DNA from: Coniella vitis
Taxonomy: Eukaryota; Ascomycota; Sordariomycetes; Diaporthales; Schizoparmaceae
Length of the DNA: 64,000 bases
Assembly: GCA_011317545.1 (NCBI GenBank)
Contig: WUJK01000004.1
Location: forward strand, 2,542,001-2,606,000
Direction: 5' to 3'
In this document: piece after piece, positions 42,701-53,872 of the stretch
How positions within the stretch are numbered: position 1 is the stretch's first letter
How the letters are laid out: each line of letters starts with the position of its first letter
Made by a program: the position numbers and the translations under genes
The notes under the pieces: generated by a model
Databases searched by the model: none
Seen by the model: the letters and a program-made list of their open reading frames with translations, nothing else
Told to the model about the DNA's origin: nothing

Positions 42701-43872
42701 TGGCGAAAGAAACCTTCACGGGAGGGACTTGGGTGGAGGGCAAGCAGTTTCAGGATCAAGTGATGATGGCAAGTGTTTCTCACAGCAGTCTGGCTTGTGT
42801 TCAACCGTTGGTGGGTGTCCACAGGGGAAAGCGTGCCTTGATGCTGGTCGAGTGTGAATACGTGTCGATACAGAGGGGCTTGCAGGAGGCAAGGAGGCAG
42901 GAAGACAGGAAGAAGCGGCAAGAAAAACAAGTCAAAGATCATAGGGCCAGCAACAAGTCGGCAGACGAGTAGAGAATTTTGCATTTATAGTCCGGCCTTG
43001 GACCCCTCAGCGGAATCAGTCGTGACTAAGCAAAGTCCGCAGTCTGTATCAGCCCAGGCCAAAACGAGGCTTGCCAGGCACTAAACGGAGCCGACGATTC
43101 TGTAGAGCAGTAAGAAGAGAGAGCACCCGCTGATCTCGTCCCTTTTGCGTTTATTTTGCTATACTCGCTATCACATTTCCGGCCCAATATCTCAGATAGT
43201 ATGGTTTTCCCCTCCCTGTGCCGCAGGCGTAGCTGTACAAGTGCTTGCCTGCTCTGTTTCGGGGACAGTCGGGCGCCAATGGCCACGGGCATGTGATGCT
43301 GTTAGAGCACATTGGAATCACCTGGCGCCAAACAGTACACAAGTGATGACAGCAACTATATTTGTTGAGGCACGAGGCTCGCAGCAAAGATGCGCAATAT
43401 CAAGACCAGACGAGGACCATAAAAGAGGCCCCACTCTGAGGGCAGTTTACTACTACTATGTACATAATATGTATAGTTTGGCTCTTTCGCACGGTACATG
43501 CAAACACCGTGGCAGAAAACAAGGTTTGGCACTGGCTATCGCTGCCGGCTGTCAAAGCTACACTGCTTCCGACTGAAGCGGAAAAGAATGGGATTCGTTG
43601 CATGGCACGTGTTGATCAGGGCACAACTTGCACAAGTATGTTCACAGAATACTAATTCCTCTAACTGCCAGATCATGTGATGCGTTGGATAGCAATCTAC
43701 CCACCAAGTGAATCCTGTTGCTTCTTCTATAGATTTTGTGACCGAAATTGTACGTGCGCCAGAGCAGGGACAATACACGGGCCTTCAGCGTGTCATGCGC
43801 CTGCAAGACAGCTAGCCTTCCCCAGTGATCCAAACACACTCTCTCCTCACATTCGGAAGAGAGGCAAAGCCC
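42701..43872. other. Intergenic region, GT2 promoter
   Basis: This region lies upstream of GT2 (minus) and downstream of the GH16 gene (minus). Short open frames in all directions have no coding support. I see no other feature. Confidence 0.4.
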
Positions 43873-45268
43873 TCAAGAGCTCTCGTCCTTCTTTTGCACA
43901 TCTTCATTGCCGTTGCACTGCTGCCAAATGCCTACTTTCCTGATCTGTAGACTTGGCTGCTTCCACGATGCAGACCAAACATCTCGCGCGTCCCAAAAGG
44001 CCTGGCGAGCTCCGGGATTATGGTCCAGCCAAGGCTTGCCGGCTTTTGCGTCCTCGAACCAGCCGTTTGTCGCGCCCACAGCAAGACTCAGAATAAGGTA
44101 GAATGGCTGGTCAAAGGGGGCATTGGCGTGTCCCGTGCTGGTCCATGGGTCTTCCAAAGCCGAGCCGTTGCCTTTGGTATCCGCTCCAAACCTGCCCTGA
44201 GACCACATGGGTTTCTCAAAAGGCGTATAGAGCACCTGCATGAGGCGGTTGTCGATCCAAGTGAAGAGATACTTCTCCGACCACTCCAGCCCAAACACCC
44301 AGAAATTGTCCGAATAGGTTGTGTGAGATGCTCTGCGTTTCTTGTGCGTCCGATACCAGTTGTCGTATTTTGGAACGGGTCCCCAGTGCAGTGCCGACGA
44401 AGCAATGTCGTTGCCCCCCTGGTGATATGTGTGGTTGTTGCCGCGTGATTCCAAAATGTCGATTTCTCCCGATGCAGGCCAAGGCCCGTACGTGTCGTTG
44501 ACAGGCATCATCCAGATGGCAGGCCAGAGCCAATCACCTTTTGGCAGCTTTGCAACGACTTCAACGCGTCCATATGTGAGTTGCACGCTGTTTTTGGTGT
44601 TGATGCGGGCCGATCGCACGGGTGGAACAGAATAGTTCCCGGGCTTTGGGTTGGCGGTAGCACGACACTGCCTGATTGTGTCGCCGGTGCATTTATCGCC
44701 GAGATCGAGCACAGAGTCGTGTTGCATAAGATTCTCATCTTGCAGCGTAGCAGCGAGGTTCAGGACACCGTTGTCATCGACAAACAGGTTCTCGGGAAGG
44801 TCTGTTGTCTGCTCGAATTCTCCGTTGCTGTCACGTTCAAGAAAGATCAGTACCAGATATGCATGATTTGTTTGGATTTTGCATTATTGTGCAAGCAGGC
44901 AAGACGAACCCATAACCTCCAATCTGTTGTTCCACATGCCAAATGTCGCGATTTAGGCCGCCGGAGAAGTCATCGTAGTACACCAGACAGTATTTGTGGT
45001 TGATGACGGACTTGAAGCCATCCCAGATTAGAAAGCCAGCCAAAAGAGTGCCGACGAGGAGACCAATGAAGGGAAGAGCATCAGCCCATCTCTCATCGCT
45101 TGTACGAGGCCTCAGCAGCCAAGGCTGGGCCACATCCTTCTTTTGGACCCGGCGGCTTGTAAAATATCTGGACCGGCTTCCCACATCCGAGGTAGGTCCT
45201 ATTCTCGGAGGCATGGTATCTGGGCGAATGGGAACACCGAGGAAGGGGGTAGTTGGGGATGGCTGCAT
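43873..45268 (-). CDS. GH16 family glucanase/transglycosylase-like protein with N-terminal membrane anchor
   Basis: Exon 45268-44910 joins exon 44827-43873 in phase 2 (donor GTTCGT, acceptor GACAG), giving 437 residues. A basic cytosolic N-terminus precedes one membrane helix at about 64-83 (ALPFIGLLVGTLLAGFLIW), so this is a type II membrane protein. The lumenal part is a GH16 jelly roll: YDDFSGGLNRDIWHVE; the join giving GGYGNGEFEQTT; YGRVEVVAKLPKGDWLWPAIWMMP; and the active-site motif GEIDILESRG with Glu about 241, Asp about 243 and Glu about 246. It continues with NFWVFGLEWSEKYLFTWID. All three catalytic acids are present. GH16 enzymes act on beta-1,3- or beta-1,3/1,4-glucans; membrane-anchored relatives help to build the cell wall. 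The exact linkage is unknown. The gene shares a promoter region with the fasciclin gene. Confidence 0.87.
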
Positions 45269-46055
45269 CACTTCAGCTATCGCTGAGCGTTAGGGAGACT
45301 GGTTCGAGCTGCAGATGCAGCCCGTCAGCCTTTGGCGAGGGAGGGACAGCAAAGACGGTACGGAGTGTTGAAAAGGCAGAAACGCTACTATGGAATACAC
45401 GAAAAATGCAAGATATAATAAGAAAGAGAAAGAAAAGGAAAACCCCTTTCTACCTTCAATAGACAAGGCTTGTACCGTTGCTGGCTCCGAGCATGGCCAG
45501 CTATTTCAAAGAGACCGTGTTGTCCACAAAGCTGGCCAGCAGGCCAACTTTCTTTGCAGTCGATGCGGGGCAACCCAATCAAACGGAAGGAGGAGGCACG
45601 TCTGCAGATAACCATAGGGCTGAAGCAGGTGGGTCCTTGTTACGCAGAGGCCACCTGTCAAGCTGTCCACTCAGCTTGCACGAATCCGGCCTCTGACTAC
45701 TTGTTTAGGCAGTTACACTAGCCTACAGTGCGCGTCCAACGGTGAGCACCCGCGCGGGGCCAAGTTGCCTTATCGCCCAGATGCAATTGTTTTCACCAGG
45801 ACACTTTCGGGGATACACATGTACCTAAGTAGATACTTGAGATGGTGCAATGCTGTTTGTTGTGTGGAAGCAGCAGGAGCGTCGATGGCGCAGACATCCA
45901 CGGATCGTACCTGCCAAAGATGCCAGCCCAGTCCTGGGTTTTCCCAACCCAAGAGAAAACAAAGATCGGTATCCTTTCTAGTCCATCACGACGCCATATG
46001 CAGCATTCCATTGCAAGTCAAAACACACATAGCACGACATATCTACGCTGGAAAT
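45269..46055. other. Divergent promoter region of the GH16 and fasciclin genes
   Basis: Two probable surface-protein genes are transcribed away from this 0.8 kb region, so they may share control. A GTACCTAAGTA near 45820 recalls the TACCTAGGTA motif seen elsewhere. No gene is supported inside. Confidence 0.4.
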
Positions 46056-47473
46056 ATGCCATCTCTATCATCGCTTCTCATCCCGCTATGCCTGCTCTTC
46101 AGCAGTGTACAAAGTCAACTGGTCGACTGGAACCGCCTCGATAGAGTCCTTAAAAGACAAGGCGGCCTTGACAAGTTTGCCGGCCTGTTGGAGGCGAGTC
46201 TGACGCCTGGCATGCCAGTTTATCTCCACACAGGATCCAAGCACGTGGCTGACATTCGAGTAGAAATATCCTGGAATTGAGCTGGAAATGACCAAATTCC
46301 CAGGCCTGACGGTAAGTACTGTTCGTCTGATGGCAAGTCAATCAGTGCCACGACGCCTGGTCTAACGACTGGTATTTTACAGGTTGTTGCACCCAACGAT
46401 GAAGCATTCGAAAAGGCATCTTGGCTCGACCTCGACAACGCCACCCACATCAATCATCTGATACGCTACCACGTCCTCCCAGGAATGTGGAATCTGGCCG
46501 CCCTTGGCCTTGGACAGCTGGTCTTCGCCGACACGATGCTCTCCAGCGAGTCCTAGACGAGCTTCAGTGGAGGCATGCGCGTCGGTATCGTCCGACAGGC
46601 TGAGGACGAAGTCGTCTTCATCTCTGGCGCAGATTCACGTTCCACACTCGTTACTGAGGATATCCACTACAGCAATGGTCGTGTCCAGGTCGTGGATACC
46701 CTCTTTGTCCCGCCTGTAGATCTGACCGCCACATGCCGCGACTCATTTCAGGAGCTCACATCGTTTCTCGGCGCGTTGTACAGAACTGGCTTGTACGAGC
46801 AGGTCGCCGCGGCCAAGGATGTGACCGTCTTTGCGCCTCGAAACTCTGCTTTCCAGCAGGTTTATGAACCATTGTCTGAAATGCCGCTGGCAGACCTCCG
46901 CGAGGTCCTGGCCTATCATATTGTGCCCAATCAAGTTCTCTATAGCTCCGACCTCAAGGACCGAGACACGTTCTCAACCATGGCGATCAACATGGGCAAC
47001 GGCACCAAACGCGCTGCTCATGCTTTGGACTTGTCGATCGTTGTCGCGGGAAACAATCGCTATGTCGACGCCAGCCAGATCCTTCACCCGGATATCTTGA
47101 TGATCAATGGCGTGATCCACATGTATGTCCTGGTCTCTCAGGGGGCCGCGAATGACAAGGTTGCATAAACTGACACCAAATACTTCCTGACAGAATCGAG
47201 AACGTGATGAACCCTCGGAAAGCAGACGCAAAGCCCAACCCAAACCGTGCCAAGCAATTGCAAGTCTTTGATATTTCCAAGACAGCTGCAAGCAGCGCCA
47301 CGCCTTTCAATGATGATCTGCCTTGCACGGCCGATTGCCCCACGGCCACTCAGCATAGCTCACCGGGCCAGACCTTCCGTGCGGTCCCAAAGAAGGCAAA
47401 GGCACCTAGAATCTCAGAGAGCGATGGCGCTATACTGGGCCTTATTGGCATAGGTTTGTGGGGGCTTCTCTAG
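46056..47473 (+). pseudogene. Fasciclin-domain GPI-anchored protein with one in-frame amber codon
   Basis: Exons 46056-46217, 46264-46311, 46383-47122 and 47194-47473 join in frame for 409 codons (first intron only 46 bases, donor GTTTAT, branch GCTGAC, acceptor GTAG). The protein starts with a signal peptide (MPSLSSLLIPLCLLFSSVQS). It has two fasciclin repeats: the first with LTVVAPNDEAFEKASW and LIRYHVLPG, the second with VTVFAPRNSAFQQV, LAYHIVPNQVLYSS and INGVIH. It ends with a hydrophobic tail (ILGLIGIGLWGLL) for a GPI anchor. At 46554-46556 the frame has TAG (codon 128) between FADTMLSSES and TSFSGGMRVG, in the first repeat. Everything on both sides stays homologous in the same frame and no intron of normal size removes it. 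It may be a recent pseudogene, a sequencing error or a readthrough site. Fasciclin proteins act in adhesion at the cell surface. Confidence 0.7.
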
Positions 47474-48329
47474 TTGGTTCGATGCAAGACATGAACACAA
47501 AACGAATGCGCATTCATGGTATAGAGGAGGAGGGAATTGAGCAAGTGGTGGCGAAAGATTGGAAGACTTGGTTGTGTTTTCTCAGCTGAATTAGGATGGT
47601 GAATAGACTATAGTAAAATCCGAGAAAAGACGTCCGCAAGGCTGACGCATTCGTCCGCTTTTGCTGATAGATGGATAGGAGAGTAAGTTGGGAAACCTCT
47701 GTTCTGAATGCATCTGCGTAAAGGCACAATCGGCAGACACAACCAAGACAAGACGTGGACTTCATGGGACGGTTTGCCATCAATATCGATTTTTTCTAAA
47801 GTCGAATCAAGGACTACCTCCGCCCAATCTATAGCAGCGAAAAACAAGTGTCAGTTTTCCCTGAAAACTGTCTATATGAACTCATGTACTTGGACTCTTC
47901 TTCCAAACTTTTGTGTTTCTTCCTTTTCTTCAAGGGATATCATCCTTCCTTCCATCCATCCATCCATCCAACTCTGCCATGAGGGAACCCCGCTCTTTGA
48001 TGGCAGTAACAGCAGCAGCAGCAGCAGCAATAGTAGTAGTAGCAGTAGCAGTCGTGATCTTATCGCTCTTTATGTCTTGCAAAAATTCCCACCCATCCGT
48101 CTTGCATCTTGATTGAAAAACACATCAAACCAAAGTCCCATAAATGGCAAACAACAAGAACGAGGCCTAACCCAACAAAACAACGTTCAACAGAGAAAAA
48201 GCAAGCTTGGGAGGTAAAAGGAAAAAAGGAAAGAGAAAAAAAAAAAAAGACGTTTCCTTCCCACCATTTTACTTTTTTCTTTTCTCTTCCCTTCTCGTCA
48301 TCGCATAACCAATCCTTGTTTCTTTTCTT
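47474..48329. other. Convergent spacer with microsatellites
   Basis: This spacer lies between the fasciclin and New1-like genes. It holds ATCC units (47949-47969), CAG and TAG triplets (48008-48050) and an A run (48238-48249). No gene is supported. Confidence 0.45.
48008..48050 (+). repeat. CAG/TAG triplet repeat
   Basis: About six CAG units are followed by interrupted TAG and CAG units in the spacer downstream of both neighbouring genes. Confidence 0.8.
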
Positions 48330-51300
48330 CTAGGCATTAATCGTGCAGCAAGGATACTTCTCCTTGCGTCCCTTACCCTCGTCCTCCTCGTCCGTGTCGG
48401 GTGGGTGCTGCGTTCCCTTGGGGCTGTTCAACCACTCAATGTGGCGCAGCCGACGGCGCACCTCTTGCTCCTTGAGCTCCTTCTTGGTCTTCTTTCTCTT
48501 CTTCTTGGCGCGGAACTTGAGCGGTGTGTCATCATTGGCATTGTCCTCTACACCGGAATTGATGGCACTGGAGACGGTAGACGCAACCGTGGACGAGAAC
48601 CCAGCGGGCGTGTTGACGCCCGAAGGGATCGCGGAACCGGGCCGGGAATCCTCGAACCGGTCGAGGGCCAACGCCGAGGAAGACTTTTGCGCGACGCGGC
48701 CGTCGCGCACAAGCCATTGTTCGGTAGCCAGCGCACCGACAAACTCCTCGTTGTGGGAAATCATGACGACACCGCCCTTGAAGTCGCGGATGGCAACGGC
48801 GAGACCGCCGAGGGAGTCACGGTCCAAGAAGTTGGTGGGCTCGTCGAGGACGAGCAAGTGCGGGTTGTTCCACATGGCACCGGCAAGGACGACCTTGACC
48901 TTTTGACCACCGGAGAGGGAACCAATTTCATTGTGGTTTGCAATCTCAGGGTCGAGGCCGAGGTCCTTGAAGTGCTCGGAAATGACGGCGGGTTGGAGGT
49001 CGCGGTAGCCGAGACCTTCGCGCGAAGACTCGTGGTCGTCGAATTCTTGGATGAGTTTGTCATAGCCGAGCTCGAGAAGGGTCTCACGCGAGATCATGCT
49101 GTTGTGCTTAGGAAGCCAGCCTTTCCATTGACTGCGAAGATGCGTAAATTAGCATTGGATTGTTTTGAGTGCATAAAAAGTAAGAATAGAGAAAGGCCAT
49201 GCTTACACTTCGTATTGGAAGGACTTCTTGTACTTCTGGCGACCGACAAGAGTCTCGATCTGACGAGCACCTTTGCCATCGCCGATGTCAATGGTCTTCT
49301 CCATCTGCGCCTTGTCTTGGTCAGACAGGACACGGGTCTGCTTCAGGTGGACCTCGCGGTCGTCGCCGTTCTGATAACGCCACTGCAGGTACTGGTTGGG
49401 CGTCTTTTCCAAGTGCATTTCGACGTGCTCCAGTGCGTGTTGCTTTATGTATCCAATGCGCAGGTTGGGGTGCTTCTCGACCCTACCGGTGCTTGGGATA
49501 GTCTCGCCTGTGAGCAGCTTGATGAGGGTGGATTTTCCGGCACCGTTGGGTCCAATGATGGCCACACGGGAGGACATGGTCAACTTGCAGGAGACGTCGG
49601 ACAGAGAAGGCTTGGGAGCATTGGGGTAGGAGAAGCTGACGTTGGACATGCGAATGACAGCTTGGGTGTTGGACTTGACGCCAGACAGAATACCCGGAGG
49701 AGGGAATTTGAACTGAACGTTGCTAGCAGACAGAGTGTAGTAACTCTTGGCCTCGGGACGGACGTTGACAAAAGCAGCCAGGTTACCCTTGAAGTGGCCG
49801 AGCTTCTTGCCAGGCTCGTAGTGGTAAATGTCGGTAGTCACGTTGTCGAGGAAACCAGAGTCGTGGGAAACAATGAGCGAGGTGATGTCGGGGTGCGTCT
49901 TGAGGTAGTTTTCCAGCCAAGCAATATTTACCACGTCCAAGTGGTTAGTCGGTTCGTCCAAGAGGAGGACGTCGGCCTTTTGCAGCATAGCACGAGCAAG
50001 GGCGAGCTTCATCTTCCATCCTCCAGACAGAGAGCCAACGCGCTCGGATTGGCGACCACCAGGGCCAGATGTGAAGCCGAACTCGGAAAGAACCTCAGAG
50101 ATACGCTCGATGCCGTTCTTGGCAATTTCGGGATCCTTGGCAACGAACTCGAGAATGCTAATGTCGGCGTCTTCTCCCTGGTTGTGCTCGACGTAGCATG
50201 TGCGAAGGACGTCTTGGGGAGGGAAGCCTTCCAGCTTGCCACCAGCAATGCTCTTCATCAGTGTGGACTTGCCAGCACCGTTGCGGCCACACAGACCGTA
50301 GCGGTGGCCCTTGAGAAGACGCAGGTTTGTGTGTGACAGCAAAAGCATGCCGCCGTAGGCCAGGGAGAAGTTGGCGTTGACAATCTCAACCTCGCCATCG
50401 TCATCCTTCTCGGGCTCACCGTACTTGCGGTGGTCCTCATCCACGTAATACTTTTGGACAGCGCTGGCGACAGCCTCGGCGGCCTCGGGCTTCTTCGTAA
50501 GACCTTGCAGGTACGGCGAGATTCTGGCAGCAATGCGCTCGACGAAGCGGTGGTTGACATCCTCGGCGATGATCTCGCACATGTAGGATCGGAGCAGCTT
50601 GAAGGACTCCAGATCGCCAGCCAAGCCACCATTGTTCTTGATCTCGGCCTCGACGACCTTGGCGACATCCTCAGAGTTGATGCGCTCAACAACCTCCTTG
50701 TCCGTTGCCATAGCCTTGTCCATAACGCCCAAGGCGCGTGTAGCCAGCTCACGAACCTCGGGGAGAGATGCTCTGTCGACGACGCCCTTGACACCGGGCT
50801 GCAGCTTGGGGAGAAAAGTGCGGGCCTCGATGGGGTCATGGACCAGCTTGGTCAAGTTCTCTGTAATGACGACAGTCTGGCGCAGGACTTCTTGGGGCGT
50901 ACTGGGGTTGTTGAGAGACCGCTCGAGGAAAGGAGTCAGGAGGGCGAGGACGGGGGATGTGACGACAGCAACAAAGGTGGTCTGGGAGAGAGCGTGGATG
51001 GCCTTTTGCACGGACTGGGCAGACGGCTTCTGCATGGACTCGAGCAGAAGAGGCACCTTGGGGGCCACGTCGTCGTTTTGCAGCAGAGCCGTGAGCGAGT
51101 CCATGGTCTTGATGGCCTGCTTCTCGACCTCGGACTTGAGGTCGTGCATGCCGTCCTCGACGAGCGGGATCAAAGCAGCCAGTTTGGCGCCCATAATTTC
51201 CCGCAGAACCTCCTTATCTTCGGCCTCCTCCTTGCTTGTACCTATCGCCAACTTGGCCTTATCGGCCATCTTTTGCATCAGCGAGAGCGCGCCAACGGTG

Positions 51301-51833
51301 CCCTGCCATTTTCCAGTCTTCTTGGCAAGGTAGTTTTGCAGAGCGGGCAAGAGGCCAACAACGAGGGCTTCAGGGCTCAGGTGGTTGAAGATGGCATCGA
51401 GGCCGTATTGGGCAGCATCGCGCACCACGGCGCCCTTGTCTGCCAGGGCGTCGAGTGCGCAGCCCACCATGCCGCCATCCTTGACGAGGAGCAGAACCTC
51501 GGATATGGGTTGCTTGGAAGGAAAGCGCTCAAAGATGGCGCCGAGAAGGTTCTGGGCGCTCTCTCTGCGCAGGCCCGACTTCTTGTCTGCGGCGGCCTTC
51601 TTGATCTCGGCGAGGATGCCGTACTGTTCCAGGCCGCGGAAGCCGACAGAGGGGGAGTTGGTGAGAAGCTCGCAAAGAGCATAGGAGGCTTCTACGGAGA
51701 CGTTGGAGGTCTTTGCGTTGAAGGCAGCGTCGAGGAAGGCCGAGACGTCGGCCTGGGACGGAGGAGGGGCGTCGCCCTTGGCGACCATCGTGGGAGGGTT
51801 CATGTCGTCGGGCGGCGTTACAGGGTGTGGCAT
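48330..51833 (-). CDS. New1-like ABCF ATPase (eEF3 relative acting on ribosomes)
   Basis: Exon 51833-49207 joins exon 49131-48330 in phase 2 (donor GTAAGC, acceptor CGCAG), giving 1142 residues. The order is: HEAT-repeat N-terminal part to about 460; four-helix linker; ABC1 with GRNGAGKST (about 514) and LSGGWKMKLALARAM (about 601); ABC2 with GPNGAGKST (about 761), split by a chromodomain (SFQYEV joined to QWKGWLPKHN at the intron); then LSGGQ (about 945), LDEPTNFLD and a basic tail. It resembles eEF3, but several segments (RYGLCGRNGAGKST, TSLIVSHDSGFLD, FPPPGILSGVKSNT, NQYLQWRYQNGDDRE, RRRLRHIEWLNSPKGT) are those of New1, where eEF3 reads GPNGCGKST and THSAEF. New1 helps translation termination and ribosome recycling in yeast. 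The N-terminus lacks an Asn/Gln-rich prion segment. An ATG 45 bases downstream is also possible. Confidence 0.88.
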
Positions 51834-53872
51834 CGTTGAACTGGCTGCAGATTATCGCCAAAGAGAAAGCCTGCAGGAAAGTTCTGCGAACGACACCACA
51901 AAAAGAGAAAAGGGAACGGAGTGGAGAGGTGGCCAGGAAAACACAACAACAAGGCCTGAAGGAGAAAAAAAGGGTTGAGAGGGCCAAAAAGGCTTTCTTG
52001 GTGGAAGAGGAGAAGAAGGAGGACCAAGAAAGAGGCGCAAGGAGAAAAGGGAAATTTTATTTAGCAATGCAGCGCAAGCGCAGCGGGCTGCTAGGGCGGC
52101 GGTCAAGTCAGCATTGGGCATCTGAAAAGTCAAAAGTCGCATTACGATATGCCACCAAAAGCCCCTTCTGCCCCTCCAGGATTTTCTTTCTCGGGGGTCC
52201 CCTGCAGCCGGGGTCTTATCGCTGATAGCGATAAACTAGTTGGGTCTGCCAGCACCGGAGGGGGCTAAAGCACAGTTGTCACAGCAGGAGGTACCGCCTG
52301 GCGCAGCGCTGGCGGATAGGGCACTTTGGGCCCTAGCAGCACCTGGGAAGGCCTACCCAAGCAAGACAAGCAGAAAAACGCATCCACATGGCTGCCGCGG
52401 GATGGCGGAACCCGCCCCAGAATTCGTCAACTCCAGGTTCACAGGGTTCACTATTAGGAACTGGCCTATTGGTAAGCATATGCCCGCCACGTTTTCTTCT
52501 CTTTGCCTGTCCTCTCGTCTTTCTTCCCTCAGCTGCTGACAATGCTGACGCCCGCAGGCCCAGACCTTTCTCGTACAACAGCACATGGCCTTGCAGATGA
52601 GGAGAAAGCACAAAGACTGAAGACAAGGCGAAAAGCAGCCCAGCTAAGCCACGAGCAGCCTCGGCCGTTTCCAAGGGCGTATCCGAGACGAGACACGCAA
52701 AAGTCACCCGGCGCAGACCTTGGATCCAAAGCTAGCGTCACAGACAGGAAGTTTTCGGATGGCGCTGGCCAGAGAAACATATCGACGGCCTTGTTCCAGC
52801 CTCCCGCCTCCGGCCTCCAGCTCAGGCCAACCATGTTTCCTCTGTCTCGCTGCATCAACGACATTGCTTCGATTCGAGTGTGCACGTTGCGTTTGAGAGA
52901 GGCTACGAAACGGATCTGGCTTTGAGGCCTTTGTCTATATTGTGTATATGTTGCGCTGCCCCTGCTTGCGTCCACCCGACTGAAAATGTGTGTGCGCCTC
53001 ACCCAGCTGCAGTCGAGCGTTGTGGCCCTAATCAGCCACTTGCCCGTGGCGAAGCTGAGCATTGTCAACCTCCAACATACCGAAATGTGCACTGTTTGGA
53101 GTGCCTCCTGGACAAAACTTGAGGGTGCTGTCTGTCTGGACGGCACACATGTGACGCTTGGAACTTTGCAATCCTACCAATGTTTTCGAATTTCCTAATC
53201 AGGAAGGTCAAGCATATTGCCGGAAACTGGCCTGGCTGGATTCGAACGCGCCGCCAAAACCGTTCTGTGAACAATCGAGCGACAATCCACGGCCAGAACG
53301 GACCACCATGGCTTGGGCATATTTTCTTTCGCGCATTATGCCAACATGCCGTAGCCCGCGGCTCAACGCGCAGCCTCTTCCACGTAGCGACCGTACTCTT
53401 GGTCCTTGTTTTCTCTCCAGTCATCCCGCCGCATACCGCGCAAACCCCCGAAACTCGGACACCGAAGCCTCAGGGCAGCGATTGCTTTCTTCCAAGCTTC
53501 ACCTCATTATTCCACGGAGGCTATCCTTGGCACCTACCTCTGCGGGTGTGAAGTCGATATGGGACCGACTTCCGAGCCATCGGCATATCCAAGATGCCGT
53601 CCACGACCGGAACATTACTGGGCACACTGGTCCATTGTCCCGGACCTCCAGTCGCATATATATAGAATCCAATGGGATGGCTTTATCCCAGGCCTGCATG
53701 GCTCTGGTTAGTGACACTAGGCCTTGCTCAGCTTGACTGACATCCTTATCCACACCAGACACCATTATTTCAAGCGCGACATCTGGTTGGGCTCTGTGCT
53801 GGCCGCTGTACATCTGTACTGCTGCACCGCCTCATGTTATAAACCTGCAACCCACGCCCCAGCTGTGTCGAG
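51834..53872. other. Divergent promoter region of the New1-like and amidohydrolase genes
   Basis: No gene is supported in 2 kb. The first 200 bases, on the minus sense, are CT-rich as for a translation-factor promoter. An inverted GATA element lies at 52216-52234. Open frames between 52500 and 53750 have no motif. Confidence 0.4.
52216..52234. promoter_or_regulatory. Inverted repeat with three GATA cores
   Basis: TTATCGCT, then GAT, then AGCGATAA form a perfect 8-base inverted repeat with a three-base centre. It contains TATC and GATAA cores on opposite arms plus a central GATA, a layout able to bind two GATA-factor molecules. It is 383 bases from the New1-like start and 1.6 kb from the amidohydrolase start. 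Confidence 0.45.

Noticed and set aside
48405..51839. Long plus-strand frames opposite the New1-like gene
   Set aside because: They are the mirror of codon bias in the real minus-strand gene, which has complete ABC motifs.
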